64,000 nucleotides of DNA from Gordonia alkaliphila (GTDB lineage: Bacteria > Actinomycetota > Actinomycetes > Mycobacteriales > Mycobacteriaceae): positions 434,001 through 498,000 of the forward strand of contig NZ_JALKBW010000001.1 in NCBI RefSeq assembly GCF_023017165.1, in the 5' to 3' direction. The notes under the pieces are model-generated. The model made no database searches. It saw only the letters and a list, made by a program, of their open reading frames with translations, and had not been told where the DNA came from. Positions 27,407 to 38,983 of the stretch are shown here, piece after piece. A program made the position numbers and the translations under genes. How positions within the stretch are numbered: the stretch's first letter is position 1; each line of letters starts with the position of its first letter.

Positions 27407-28699
27407 CTAAGCAGCCGATGCGGGAGGCAGTTCGACGGGCACCTGCGCGACGCCGCGGCGCCGTTCCCGCAGGCGCACCATGGCCGACTTCAGGCCGCGC
27501 CGACGCCCGGTACGGGGATCGATCTGCGACGTCAGCCGCTGCTCCGGATCGCTCTTGAAGCGCAGCTCCGAGGCGGTCTCCGGGGCGTCGTCACTGGTGG
27601 CCTTGAGGTACTTGTTCGGCAACGACAGCTTGGCGATGGTCCGCCACGACTTCGCATACTGCACCGGGAACGAGCCGGTGGTGTACGGCAGGTCGTATTC
27701 GGCGCACAGCGCTTGCACCCGCACGGAGATCTCCGGCAGCCGGTTGCTCGGCAGGTCCGGGAAGATGTGGTGCTCGATCTGATACGACAGATTTCCACTC
27801 ATGAATCCGAGGACGGGCCCTGAGCGGAAGTTGGCGCTGCCCAGCATCTGGCGCAGGTACCACTGGCCCTGGTTCTCCACGTCCATGTCGCGCTTGGTGA
27901 ACTTCTCGGCGCCGTCCGGGAAGTGCCCGCAGAAGATCACCGCATTGGTCCACACGTTGCGGATCGCGTTGGCCAGCAGGTTGGCGGTCAGCGCCGCGCG
28001 GAAGCCGCTCTTGCTGCGGGTGGCCGCACCGACGAGCGCCGGGTACACGACGTAATCCTTGGCCGCTTGCTTGCCGATCTTGCGGCCGACCACGCCCAGG
28101 TTCTGCTTGAGCTCCCGCTTCTCTTCCGCGGTGGTGCGCTTCTTGGCCAGCTCAAGGTGCTGCGCCGCGACGCCGTACTCGAAGCCGAGTGCCAGCAGCG
28201 TGTTCCACAGGATGTTGCCGAGGTAGAACGGTCGCCAGCGCTGGTCGCGGGTCACCCGGAGCAGGCCGTAGCCCACGTCGTCGTCCATGCCCAGAACGTT
28301 GGTGTACTTGTGGTGCACGAAGTTGTGCTGGTGCTTCCAGTGCGCGCTGGGGCCGGCGTTGTCCCACTCCCACGAGGTCGAGTGCACCTCGGGATCGTTC
28401 ATCCAGTCCCACTGCCCGTGCATCACGTTGTGCCCGAGCTCCATGTTCTCGATGATCTTCGCGACGCCGAGCGCGCCCGCGCCGGCCCACCACAGGCCCC
28501 GCTTGCGAGAGCCGAAAATCAGCGCCCGGCCGCCGAGTTCCAGACCGCGCTGCAGGCGCACCGTGTTGCGCAGGTAGCGGGCATCGCGGGCACCGCGATC
28601 GGCTTCGATGTCGGCGCGGATCTGGTCGAGCTCCGCGGCGATGGCCGCCACGTCGGCCTCACTCAGATGCGCGTACTCGGGAATGTCTTTGATCGCCAT
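27407..28699 (-). CDS. desA3: acyl-CoA desaturase, DesA3-like (paralogue 2)
   Basis: A 430-residue desaturase sharing long identical runs with the neighbouring paralogue, including the first His cluster GHNVMHGQWDW, the HNFVHHKYTN cluster and QIEHHIFP. It has a longer Lys-rich insert near residue 190 and an Arg-rich C-terminal tail. DesA3 with the reductase of the Rv3230c type makes oleoyl chains in mycobacteria. A three-site tandem operator lies 15 bases before its start, and the adjacent reductase gene has a related operator. The tandem arrangement implies duplication with later divergence. Confidence 0.91.
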   Translation of the reverse strand: MAIKDIPEYAHLSEADVAAIAAELDQIRADIEADRGARDARYLRNTVRLQRGLELGGRALIFGSRKRGLWWAGAGALGVAKIIENMELGHNVMHGQWDWMNDPEVHSTSWEWDNAGPSAHWKHQHNFVHHKYTNVLGMDDDVGYGLLRVTRDQRWRPFYLGNILWNTLLALGFEYGVAAQHLELAKKRTTAEEKRELKQNLGVVGRKIGKQAAKDYVVYPALVGAATRSKSGFRAALTANLLANAIRNVWTNAVIFCGHFPDGAEKFTKRDMDVENQGQWYLRQMLGSANFRSGPVLGFMSGNLSYQIEHHIFPDLPSNRLPEISVRVQALCAEYDLPYTTGSFPVQYAKSWRTIAKLSLPNKYLKATSDDAPETASELRFKSDPEQRLTSQIDPRTGRRRGLKSAMVRLRERRRGVAQVPVELPPASAA

Positions 28700-28713
28700 C
28701 GGTTCTCCTCACT

Positions 28714-28755
28714 TACGTTTCCGTAACTTACGACAGCGTAGGTTACGGAAACGTA
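28714..28755. promoter_or_regulatory. triple TACG-N4-CGTA operator upstream of desaturase 2
   Basis: Three copies of TACG-N4-CGTA start at 28714, 28729 and 28744, exactly 15 bases apart. The outer two are arms of a perfect 14-bp inverted repeat (28714-28727 and 28742-28755). The same motif occurs before the reductase gene. It is probably bound by a TetR-type lipid regulator; none is encoded adjacent. Confidence 0.75.
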
Positions 28756-28773
28756 GGTTGTCTACCCTCGGCG

Positions 28774-29892
28774 CTAAACGTCCAGCGTGCAGTCGCCGGC
28801 GGCGGCGCTGACGCAGGTCTGAATCCGCTCGCCCTCGACGTGTTCGACGCCGGTCCGCAGATCCCGCACCGCCCCCCGCTCGAGCATCACGACGCAGGTC
28901 TGGCAGATGCCCATGCGGCAGCCGTACGGCATCTGCATGCCGGCCTGCTCGCCCGCCTCCAGCAGCGTGGTCGCCCCGTCGACCTCGATCTGCTTGTCGC
29001 GGGTACCGAAGGTCACCGTGCCGCCCTGGGCGTCGTGCGCGCCGCGCTCGAGCGCGAACCGCTCGATATGCAGCGCGTCGGCCACGCCGGCCCCCTCGTA
29101 GGCGTCGGTCAGCATGTCCAGGAAACCGCCCGGCCCGCACGCCCACGTCTGCCGCTGCGCCCAGTCCGGGCACAGCTTGGTCAGCGCCTGACTGTCGAGC
29201 CGGCCGTCGGTGCGCGTGTACCAGGACTTCAGAGTGATCAGCCCCTCCTCCGCCATCGCCGCGAGCTCGTCGCCGAACAGGACGTCGGCCTCGGCGGGCG
29301 CCGAATGCACCAGCACCACGTCGCCGCGATGCCCGCGACGACGCATGGTGCGCAGCATGGACACGATCGGCGTCACACCGCTGCCCGCGGTGACCAGCAG
29401 CAGTTTCTCCGGCAGCGGCTCGGGCAGGACGAACTCGCCGGCGGGCGCGGCCAACCGCACCACGGTGCCGGGCGCCAGGCCGTTCACCAGATGGGAGGAC
29501 AGGAAGCCCTCGGGCAGCGCCTTGACGGTGATCGCGATGGTCTTGTCGCCGCGGGACGTGTCCGGATCACTGGTGAGCGAGTACGAGCGCCAGGTCCACC
29601 GGCCGTCGACCGGGATACCGATGCCGACGTACTGGCCGGCGTGGTAGTCGAACGAGAAGCCCCACCCCGGACGGATCACGATGGTCGCCGAGTCGGTGGT
29701 CTCGGCGGTCACCGACACGATCTTGCCGCGCAGTTCGCGCGCCGACCAGAGCGGATTGGCCAGGTGGAGATAGTCGTCGGGCAGCAGCGGGGTGGTGACC
29801 CGTGCGAACGTGGCCCGCAGCCACTGCGATCGCCTGCTGTTGGACGACGCCGCCAACGCCGGCGCCTCGAACCGTTCCCGCCATGAACCCAT
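28774..29892 (-). CDS. ferredoxin-NAD(P)H reductase, electron donor to DesA3 (Rv3230c-like)
   Basis: A 372-residue flavoprotein with a C-terminal plant-type ferredoxin domain. The flavin site RSYSLTS and the pyridine-nucleotide motif [14 protein letters not shown] precede the 2Fe-2S ligands C325, C330, C333 and C360 (CRMGICQTC plus a later Cys). It transfers electrons from NADPH to the desaturase di-iron centre. It is transcribed in the same direction as the desaturases but has its own two-site operator upstream at 29921-29947, so the operon has two regulated starts. Confidence 0.93.
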   Translation of the reverse strand: MGSWRERFEAPALAASSNSRRSQWLRATFARVTTPLLPDDYLHLANPLWSARELRGKIVSVTAETTDSATIVIRPGWGFSFDYHAGQYVGIGIPVDGRWTWRSYSLTSDPDTSRGDKTIAITVKALPEGFLSSHLVNGLAPGTVVRLAAPAGEFVLPEPLPEKLLLVTAGSGVTPIVSMLRTMRRRGHRGDVVLVHSAPAEADVLFGDELAAMAEEGLITLKSWYTRTDGRLDSQALTKLCPDWAQRQTWACGPGGFLDMLTDAYEGAGVADALHIERFALERGAHDAQGGTVTFGTRDKQIEVDGATTLLEAGEQAGMQMPYGCRMGICQTCVVMLERGAVRDLRTGVEHVEGERIQTCVSAAAGDCTLDV

Positions 29893-29920
29893 TGCGACTC
29901 CCTTTCCAGACCAGCCTACC

Positions 29921-29947
29921 TACGGAACCGTAACTTACGGAACCGTA
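29921..29947. promoter_or_regulatory. double TACGGAACCGTA operator upstream of the reductase
   Basis: Two identical perfect palindromes TACGGAACCGTA at 29921-29932 and 29936-29947, 15 bases apart start to start. The motif equals the TACG-N4-CGTA sites before desaturase 2, with the same 15-base phasing. They end 29 bases before the reductase start (29892). Confidence 0.78.
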
Positions 29948-29981
29948 ATGTCCCAGCGCAAGCCGAGAGTTGGCGCACGCG

Positions 29982-30476
29982 TCAGAGGAGTTCCAGCAGG
30001 AAGGGCAGTTCCTGGGTGGCGAACCAGGCGAGGACGTGGTCCTCGGCGTCGCCGAGCGTCAGTTCCGCGTCCTCGTCGCCCAAGTCGGCGGCGTCGATAC
30101 ACTCCACCGCCGCGCGCACCGACGGCTCCGCGTCGGCGCCGTCGACGTGCACCGCCACCACCTGCTTCTCGGTCACCGGGCCGCTGATCCGGACCACCGC
30201 GGTATCCAGGTCCGGACGCGGGACGGCGTCGGTCCGCTCGGCCACCACCACCACGCGGCGCACCGGCAGCTCGGACTCGGTGGCGGCGAGCAGGCGGATG
30301 CTGGCGCGGGCCGCTTCCCGCTGCGCGACCTCGGCGAGTTCCTCGTCGTCGCCGGCCGAGTACGCCTCCCGCAGAGTGGGGGTCAACGCGAAGCCGGTGC
30401 CGCCCAACGGCATCCACTGCCCGTCGTCGAGCAGTCGCTGCACATCGGCCAGTGTGGCGGGCAGATACACCCTCAT
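29982..30476 (-). CDS. DUF6912 protein (Rv3231c-like)
   Basis: A 164-residue protein starting MRVYLPATLADVQRLLDDG and ending in a Leu-rich LPFLLELL. This pattern defines the actinobacterial DUF6912 family, whose M. tuberculosis member is Rv3231c. There is no catalytic signature. Its ATG overlaps the stop of the acyltransferase gene by 4 bases, so the two are translated together. Function unknown. Confidence 0.83.
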   Translation of the reverse strand: MRVYLPATLADVQRLLDDGQWMPLGGTGFALTPTLREAYSAGDDEELAEVAQREAARASIRLLAATESELPVRRVVVVAERTDAVPRPDLDTAVVRISGPVTEKQVVAVHVDGADAEPSVRAAVECIDAADLGDEDAELTLGDAEDHVLAWFATQELPFLLELL

Positions 30477-31927
30477 GAGTTCACCTCGGGATCGAAGGGA
30501 CGCGGTCCGAAACCGCCGACCGCCAGTTCGTCCAGCGATTCGGTCACGTACTCGACCATCGCCGGCAGATCACCGACCACGTTCCGGTCGGCGACGAAGC
30601 CGAACTCGACGTGCTCGTCGTACTCGTTCACGCTGATCGCCAGGGCCCGCTGCCCGAAGAGCGCGGGAATGCTGAACAGTTCCGCCACCGGGACACCGCC
30701 GACGTACAGCGGCTCGATCCGGTGGTCGCTCATCCGGATCGGAACGTTGTAGGAGCGCTCGAACAGCCTGTTGAACACCCGGGTCGACAGGTCCGCGAAC
30801 GGCACCACGCCCAGTTCTGGCAACATCGGGCGCAGTCCCGCGGTCATCCGGCGCTGGGACTGCGAGTAGCGGTCGGCGAGCCCGGCCACCTGCAGCAGGC
30901 GCACCGCCGGGGCGTCCTCCCCCACCGGCAGGTCGGTGACGAACTCCGCGCCGCCCTCGCCCATCCAGCCGCCGTCGCGACGGTCGTCGCTGATCGGTTC
31001 GCGTGCCCCCAGCGGAAGCACCGCGCGGATGGTCTCGCCGTGCCCGATCGACTCCTGCACCGACAGCGTCCACCGCCGCATCACCCCGGTGATGATGCCG
31101 AGGACGACGTCGTTGAAGCTGCATTCGAAGTGCTCGGCGATCCGCACGCAGTCCGCGCGCGGAACGCTGGTGCAGGTGAACAGCCGGGCGGCGCTCGTAT
31201 CGGTGTTCAGCGCGCTGTCCGGCGCGGTGTTGACCAGCTGCTGCACGGTGCTGCCCACGAGGCGGGCCGAGCGGTCCGCGAGCGTGAGGAGGTCGGCGAC
31301 CGGCCCGCTGCTCTGGAAGAAGGACTCCAGGAGTTCGCCGGGACGGGCGAACGCTTCGGCCAACGCACCCAGCGCGACGCTGTGCCCGCCCGGCGGCCGG
31401 CCCGGCATCCACAGCTCGTCCGGTAGCGGCTCCGCGTCGGCCGTCGGATCGGCGACGACTTCGCTCATCTCCGGCGCGGTCCCGTCCCCGAGCAGGGCGC
31501 GATGGGTCTTGGTCAGGATCGCCAGCCGACCGTCGGCGAGGCCTTCGATCAGGTACATCTCCCACAGCGGGCGGGTGCGATCGAGCGGGCGGGACAGGAC
31601 GCGCGCGATCAGCTCCTGCAATTGCTCGTCACTGCCCGGCTGCGGCAGCGCCGACAGTCGCACGTGAAAGGTGATGTCGAAATCGGGATCGTCCACCCAC
31701 AGCGGCCGGGCCAGCCCGAGGGGTACCTCGGTGACCTTCTGCCGGTAGTGCGGGACCGACTGCAGGCGGTTCTCGGCGAGGGCGACCAGGCGCGCATAGG
31801 TCAGCGGCGGCCGACCGTCGGCGGTGCGCGCCGGGTCCAGGATCAGCAGGGCGCCCAGATGGGTCGTCGAACCGTCCCCGTCCAGGAAATAGAACATCGC
31901 TTCGTCCGGCGACAGTCGATTCACCAT
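30473..31927 (-). CDS. wax ester synthase/diacylglycerol acyltransferase-family protein (WS/DGAT)
   Basis: A 484-residue WS/DGAT-type acyltransferase opening MVNRLSPDEAMFYFLDGD. Family members make triacylglycerol or wax esters from acyl-CoA. The usual active-site HHxxxDG appears here as H142-R-A-L-L-G-D-G: the second, catalytic His is Arg and a residue is inserted. The PLW and ND/SFNDVVL motifs remain. The enzyme may thus be inactive or altered. Similar to the Rv3234c (tgs3) group by position. Coupled to DUF6912. Confidence 0.87.
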   Translation of the reverse strand: MVNRLSPDEAMFYFLDGDGSTTHLGALLILDPARTADGRPPLTYARLVALAENRLQSVPHYRQKVTEVPLGLARPLWVDDPDFDITFHVRLSALPQPGSDEQLQELIARVLSRPLDRTRPLWEMYLIEGLADGRLAILTKTHRALLGDGTAPEMSEVVADPTADAEPLPDELWMPGRPPGGHSVALGALAEAFARPGELLESFFQSSGPVADLLTLADRSARLVGSTVQQLVNTAPDSALNTDTSAARLFTCTSVPRADCVRIAEHFECSFNDVVLGIITGVMRRWTLSVQESIGHGETIRAVLPLGAREPISDDRRDGGWMGEGGAEFVTDLPVGEDAPAVRLLQVAGLADRYSQSQRRMTAGLRPMLPELGVVPFADLSTRVFNRLFERSYNVPIRMSDHRIEPLYVGGVPVAELFSIPALFGQRALAISVNEYDEHVEFGFVADRNVVGDLPAMVEYVTESLDELAVGGFGPRPFDPEVNS

Positions 31928-32008
31928 GATGAGTCGATGATAGAACGCCCCGGTCCGCACGCGTACCGGGGCGACGTTCTCCACCGAGGCGGCCCGGCGG
32001 GGCGCCGT

Positions 32009-32566
32009 TCAGACGATCGCGAACTCGGTGACCACCCAGCGTGCGCAGGTGCGACGGGCGGTTCCCGGCGACGACACCCGCACCTCGCGGCACTCCAGGC
32101 GACCGGCCAGCGCCCGCACCCGTTCGCCGCGCACCGAGGTGCCGAAGAACTCGGCCGCCACGCTCGAGCGCAGCTGCACGTGCAGACGGTGCAGTCGGGC
32201 GCAGTCGACACTCTCCCCGGCGATGCCATGCTGCAGGAGGACGGTGATCTGCGCGAGCACCGGTTCGGCCACCGCGCCGGCCAACTGTCCCCGCGGGCGC
32301 CGGCCGTCGAGCACCTCCAACGTGCGCGCCAGCACGGCCACCGCGGCGGCGCGCGCCGCCGTGACCGCTTGCAGATCCGGCGATGGCGCCTCCGGCGGCG
32401 GCACCGCACCCTCCTGCGGTGGCTGAGCCGCCCCGTTCGACGGTGGCTGAGCCGCCCCGTTCGACGGTGGCGAAGCCGCCCCGTGCAGCAGGGTCGGCGG
32501 TGGTTGAGTCTCGAGCAGTGTCCCCCTCATACACATCCGACGCGCGTGGAACCATTTCGGTTCCAC
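32009..32566 (-). CDS. Rv3235-family protein with Pro/Ala-rich repeats
   Basis: A roughly 174- to 185-residue protein. The N-terminal third carries tandem SNGAAQPP repeats encoded by 24-bp units. The C-terminal domain (RGERVRALAGRLECREV to the end) matches the Rv3235/DUF6459 family. The start is uncertain: an ATG at 32566 and one at 32533 both lie in frame. The gene is divergent from no close neighbour and sits between the acyltransferase and secA genes. Function unknown. Confidence 0.75.
   Translation of the reverse strand: MEPKWFHARRMCMRGTLLETQPPPTLLHGAASPPSNGAAQPPSNGAAQPPQEGAVPPPEAPSPDLQAVTAARAAAVAVLARTLEVLDGRRPRGQLAGAVAEPVLAQITVLLQHGIAGESVDCARLHRLHVQLRSSVAAEFFGTSVRGERVRALAGRLECREVRVSSPGTARRTCARWVVTEFAIV
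32418..32489. repeat. three tandem 24-bp repeats inside the Rv3235-family gene
   Basis: Two exact copies (32418-32441, 32442-32465) and a third degenerate one to about 32489. Each 24-bp unit encodes eight residues of a SNGAAQPP repeat, so copy number can vary without frameshift. Confidence 0.85.
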
Positions 32567-32630
32567 GACGCGCCGGATCAGTGGGAAATCAGTTGCTTCT
32601 CCCGCAGCGGGGTGCCTACTTGCGACAGTG

Positions 32631-35405
<2,775 letters not shown>

Positions 35406-35438
35406 GGTGTCACAGTCCCCATCGGTCGTGAACGTCAA

Positions 35439-35473
35439 GAATCCGGTCTGCACTCGTCGTGCAGACCGGATTC
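35439..35473 (-). terminator. terminator after hpf, in the secA upstream region
   Basis: A perfect 15-bp stem (35439-35453 and 35459-35473) with a 5-base loop. It ends about 30 bases before the secA start and lies 53 bases downstream of the hpf stop. It most likely terminates hpf, but could also act as an attenuator hairpin for secA. Confidence 0.8.
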
Positions 35474-35525
35474 CATGGTAGCGGTCCGGACCGGCGTGGC
35501 GTTCAGGCCAGCCCGGTTCACAGTG

Positions 35526-36260
35526 TCAATTCAGGCGGATCAAGCCGTAGTCGAAGGCGTGGCGGCGGTAGACCACCGACGGCTTGTCCGACTCCTTGTC
35601 GTGGAACAGGAAGAAGTCGTGACCCACGAGCTCCATCTCGTACAGGGCGTCGTCGACGGTCATCGGCGCGGCGTCGTGATCCTTGGTACGGACCACCTGA
35701 CCGGGCTCGTAGTCCGTGCCGTCGTCCCAGCGGTCCTCGGCTTCCTCGAGGGTCTCCGGGTTCGGGTCATCAACCAGCGCGCCGGGCGCCACCGCCTCGG
35801 ACAGGCTCATCGGTCGGCCGGGGCCGGTCTTGCGGATCCGGTTGCGGTTGCGGGCACGACGCAGCCGCTTCTGCAGCTTGTCGATCACCTGCTCGGTGGC
35901 CGCGTAGAAGTTCTCACCGCTGGCCTGGGCACGGACCACGGGCCCGTCACCGCGGGCCGTGACCTCCACCACCTGCGCCTGCTTCTGCTGGCGACGGTTC
36001 GGCTCGTGGTAGAGCACCACCTCGAAGCGGGTCAACGAAGGATCGAACTTCTCCAGCCGGGCGAGCTTGTCGCCGACGTACACCCGAAAATGTCCGGGGA
36101 CCACCACGTTGCGCCCGCTGATCACCACCTCGGCATCCGGCTCGGCGGGTTCGGCGACGGCCGACACGAAGGCCGGCCGCTCGAACGCCTGGTCCACTTC
36201 GGCTGCGGTGGGGGCAGGGCCCTTGGGCTCGCGCTGTCCTTTGCGATGAACAACCGACAT
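35526..36260 (-). CDS. hpf: ribosome hibernation promoting factor, long form
   Basis: A 244-residue long-form HPF that pairs ribosomes into inactive dimers under stress. The N-terminal S30AE domain contains VVISGRNVVVPGHFRVYV; the C-terminal dimerisation domain has MTVDDALYEMELVGHDFFLF and VVYRRHAFDYGLI. Two start codons stand 6 bases apart; a strong GGAGGAGG touches the first but is 6 bases from the second, which is preferred. Equivalent to Rv3241c. Upstream of secA on the same strand. Confidence 0.91.
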   Translation of the reverse strand: MSVVHRKGQREPKGPAPTAAEVDQAFERPAFVSAVAEPAEPDAEVVISGRNVVVPGHFRVYVGDKLARLEKFDPSLTRFEVVLYHEPNRRQQKQAQVVEVTARGDGPVVRAQASGENFYAATEQVIDKLQKRLRRARNRNRIRKTGPGRPMSLSEAVAPGALVDDPNPETLEEAEDRWDDGTDYEPGQVVRTKDHDAAPMTVDDALYEMELVGHDFFLFHDKESDKPSVVYRRHAFDYGLIRLN

Positions 36261-36476
36261 CGACATCCTCCTCCGATCGCGCTGCCCGGGATTCGCCATC
36301 CCGGGCAGGTGCAATTCGCTAGTCGCGCAAGGGTTTTGCGCGCCATCTGGGTGCAGCGAAACTGCCAGAGATCCAGCAGCAGAAAACGCCTCGCTGTCAC
36401 TGTCGACGTTATCCGTTCTGCCTCGGCTTCTCCACGTTTCCACGCCGAGAGGGAACCGAGCGTGTCGCACGACGCA

Positions 36477-37187
36477 TCAGGCGCTCGCCACCACCACCGC
36501 AGAGGCCACCGTGATGCCCGCCCCGCGCAGTGCGGCGACGGCCGCCGCAGCGGTCGCTCCGGTGGTGAGGACGTCGTCGATCAGCACGACGGCGACGTCG
36601 CGATGCGGGGGGCGCAGGCCGGCCGGCCGAGTCCGGGACACGGCCACCGCGCCGTGCAGATTCGCCATCCGTCGACCCGCGGACAGCCCCGCCGAATCCC
36701 GGGTCCACGGCGCGGTGGCCAGCATCGGCACCACCGCGACGTGCGGGCCGAGACGGTCGGCCGCCGACCGGGCGATGGCGGTGACCGGATCGCCGCCGCG
36801 ACGACGGGCCGCCACCGCGCGGGTCGGAGCGGGGATCAGCGCCAGGCGCCGCGCGGCCGGCAGCTGCTCCCACTCGGCCAGCCGCAGCAGTCCGTGCGAC
36901 AGCACCTGTCCCAGCACCGGGATCAGATCCCGACGACGGTGTTCCTTGAGCTCGACGACGGCGCGCGCGAGCGGACCGCGGTAGCGACCGGCCGCCCACG
37001 CGGCGACGTCGAGCTCCACCCGCGGGGTGAGGGCGATCGGGTCGTCGACGACGACGCTCGCGCACCGCCGACACCAGGGCGTGCCCGGCCGACCGCAGCC
37101 GCCGCACTCGGCGGGCGCCGCCAGGTCCAGGGCCGCCGCCAGGACGTCGCCGACTCTCGGGGCCCCACCCGTCCCTTCCCCGCCCAT
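36477..37187 (-). CDS. ComF-family phosphoribosyltransferase-like protein
   Basis: A 236-residue ComF-like protein. The N-terminal zinc ribbon has C28, C31, C39 and C42 (CGGCGRPGTPWCRRC). The C-terminal domain has the PRPP-binding motif VVLIDDVLTTGATAAA. ComF proteins serve DNA uptake in competent species; in actinobacteria the role is not established and competence machinery is not visible here. Equivalent to Rv3242c. Confidence 0.9.
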   Translation of the reverse strand: MGGEGTGGAPRVGDVLAAALDLAAPAECGGCGRPGTPWCRRCASVVVDDPIALTPRVELDVAAWAAGRYRGPLARAVVELKEHRRRDLIPVLGQVLSHGLLRLAEWEQLPAARRLALIPAPTRAVAARRRGGDPVTAIARSAADRLGPHVAVVPMLATAPWTRDSAGLSAGRRMANLHGAVAVSRTRPAGLRPPHRDVAVVLIDDVLTTGATAAAAVAALRGAGITVASAVVVASA

Positions 37188-37255
37188 CTCTTCATGGTGC
37201 GGGGCCGTCCTCCACGGTGTCTACCGTCGAATCCCCAGGCGGGCCGCTCGGCGGG

Positions 37256-38983
37256 TCAGCCCGCCTGCACCACCGGAATCGCCCCGGCCGGCGTCTGTCC
37301 CGCCGACGTCCAGTACTGATCGGCACTGCCAGGGGCGGTACCCAACTCCATCACCGACCGGAGGTCGGCGACGTACACCGTCGACCGGGTGGCCGCGACG
37401 GCGCCCACCGGCGGCTTCAGGTTGCCCGAGACCAGCGGCAGCGGGGGCAGCCCGGAGACCCGGCTCCGCAGCACCGGCGTCTCGGTGCCGGTACGGGACA
37501 GGTACACGGTGGTGGCGTCGCCCCACGCTATCGACACCACCGGGGTGCTGATCCCGGTCGACGCCGGACTGACTCCGGTCAACGACGGCGCTCCGCGGTC
37601 GCTGACCGACAGCGCGGCGAACAAGACGCGGCCGTCGACGAGCAGCGCGACGCGCACGCCGTCGGGCGAGACGCGGAACGCGGTGATGCGACCGGGTGCG
37701 ACGGCGGTGACCTCGCCGAAGTCCAGCGGCACCACCCGCGGGGCCGGACCGTCGCTGACGCTCCACTGGACCGGTCGGCCGTCGACCAGTGCGTAGCCGG
37801 CGTCGGTGAGCGCACCGAAGCTCGGCGAGGTGATCTCGGCGGCGGCCAGTACCTCGGTGACCTCGCCGCCGTACGGGCCCTGCAGCAGCACCTGCCGACC
37901 GCCGCGGTCGGCGACCACCGCCACCCGCGTGCGCTTGGCCGAGATCGCCGCCGCCCGCAGATCGGTGGCGGCGCCGAGCGGACCGGCGACCGGCACCGAA
38001 CCCGACGGCGTGACGCGGAACAGCCCGCCACTCAGGACGTGCAACGGCTGATCCCCGGTCCCGGGGTCGGGGTCGAAGGCTTCCACGTCGGCGGTGCGCC
38101 AGCCGTCGCTGCGCTCGGCGATCAGCGGCACGCCGTCGGCGGAGATCAGATACGTGCCGCGAACCCCTGCGGCTTCGAGAGTCCAGATCAACTGGGCGGC
38201 GAGCACCGTGCGCAGGCGGGCGTCCGGATCCACCGAACCGCCCAGGTTCACCACCACGCGGTCGCCCTCCACGTCCACCGGTCCGCGCAGTTCCAAGTCC
38301 TTCTCCGCACCGGTCGCCACCGCGCCGGTCAGGTCGGGTGCGGGACCGTCGAGCAGCCGATTGAGCAGCGCGGTGGGGTCCACCGTCAGGCCGTACAACC
38401 AGCGGGGGTCGCCGACGAGTCGGGTCGCGGTGCGATCCGGGAAGTACAGCTCCGCGAGCCGGTAGGTGGCGTCGAACTGGGCGCTGTCGGTGATCGTCCC
38501 GGCCGGCGGATCGCCGGCCACCCGCCACACGCCGTTCTCTTTGGACAGCGTCAGGGGAATCACCATGGCACCGGAGGCCTGGGTCAGCCGACCGATGTCG
38601 CTGAGCGTGCCGGTCTTCTCCCCCAGCACCCGCAGTCGCACGGCGCTCTCGCTGCGTTCGTCGACCACCACGCGGGTCTCGTCGAGGATCGTCATGGGCC
38701 CCTGGTCGTCCCAGCGGTCGGATGCACCCGGGGTCAGGAAGCGGCGGGCGGCGCGGTGACCGGAGGCCGGATCGGCCATCGCCTTGAAGAAGTTGCGGAC
38801 CAGCGTCTCCGGGTCGTCGCTGCGCCGCGGTGTGGGCACCAGGTTGGTCGGCAGGGAACGCGTGAAGCCCTCCACTGGTTGCGGCGAGGACGAGTCCGGG
38901 ATGGCGACGCAGCCGGTCACGGTCATGACCAGCGCGAGCACCAGCATGCAGGAGGCGGCCAGTCGGGGCAGCCGAGCGGTCAT
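37256..38983 (-). CDS. lpqB: lipoprotein LpqB, accessory of MtrAB
   Basis: A 575-residue lipoprotein with signal peptide and lipobox TVTGC, so Cys25 would be lipidated and the mature protein anchored outside the membrane. The domain order is an N-terminal GerMN-like part ([13 protein letters not shown]) and a C-terminal beta-propeller-like region. LpqB interacts with MtrB and modulates the MtrA response. The start overlaps the mtrB stop by 4 bases. Equivalent to Rv3244c. Confidence 0.95.
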   Translation of the reverse strand: MTARLPRLAASCMLVLALVMTVTGCVAIPDSSSPQPVEGFTRSLPTNLVPTPRRSDDPETLVRNFFKAMADPASGHRAARRFLTPGASDRWDDQGPMTILDETRVVVDERSESAVRLRVLGEKTGTLSDIGRLTQASGAMVIPLTLSKENGVWRVAGDPPAGTITDSAQFDATYRLAELYFPDRTATRLVGDPRWLYGLTVDPTALLNRLLDGPAPDLTGAVATGAEKDLELRGPVDVEGDRVVVNLGGSVDPDARLRTVLAAQLIWTLEAAGVRGTYLISADGVPLIAERSDGWRTADVEAFDPDPGTGDQPLHVLSGGLFRVTPSGSVPVAGPLGAATDLRAAAISAKRTRVAVVADRGGRQVLLQGPYGGEVTEVLAAAEITSPSFGALTDAGYALVDGRPVQWSVSDGPAPRVVPLDFGEVTAVAPGRITAFRVSPDGVRVALLVDGRVLFAALSVSDRGAPSLTGVSPASTGISTPVVSIAWGDATTVYLSRTGTETPVLRSRVSGLPPLPLVSGNLKPPVGAVAATRSTVYVADLRSVMELGTAPGSADQYWTSAGQTPAGAIPVVQAG

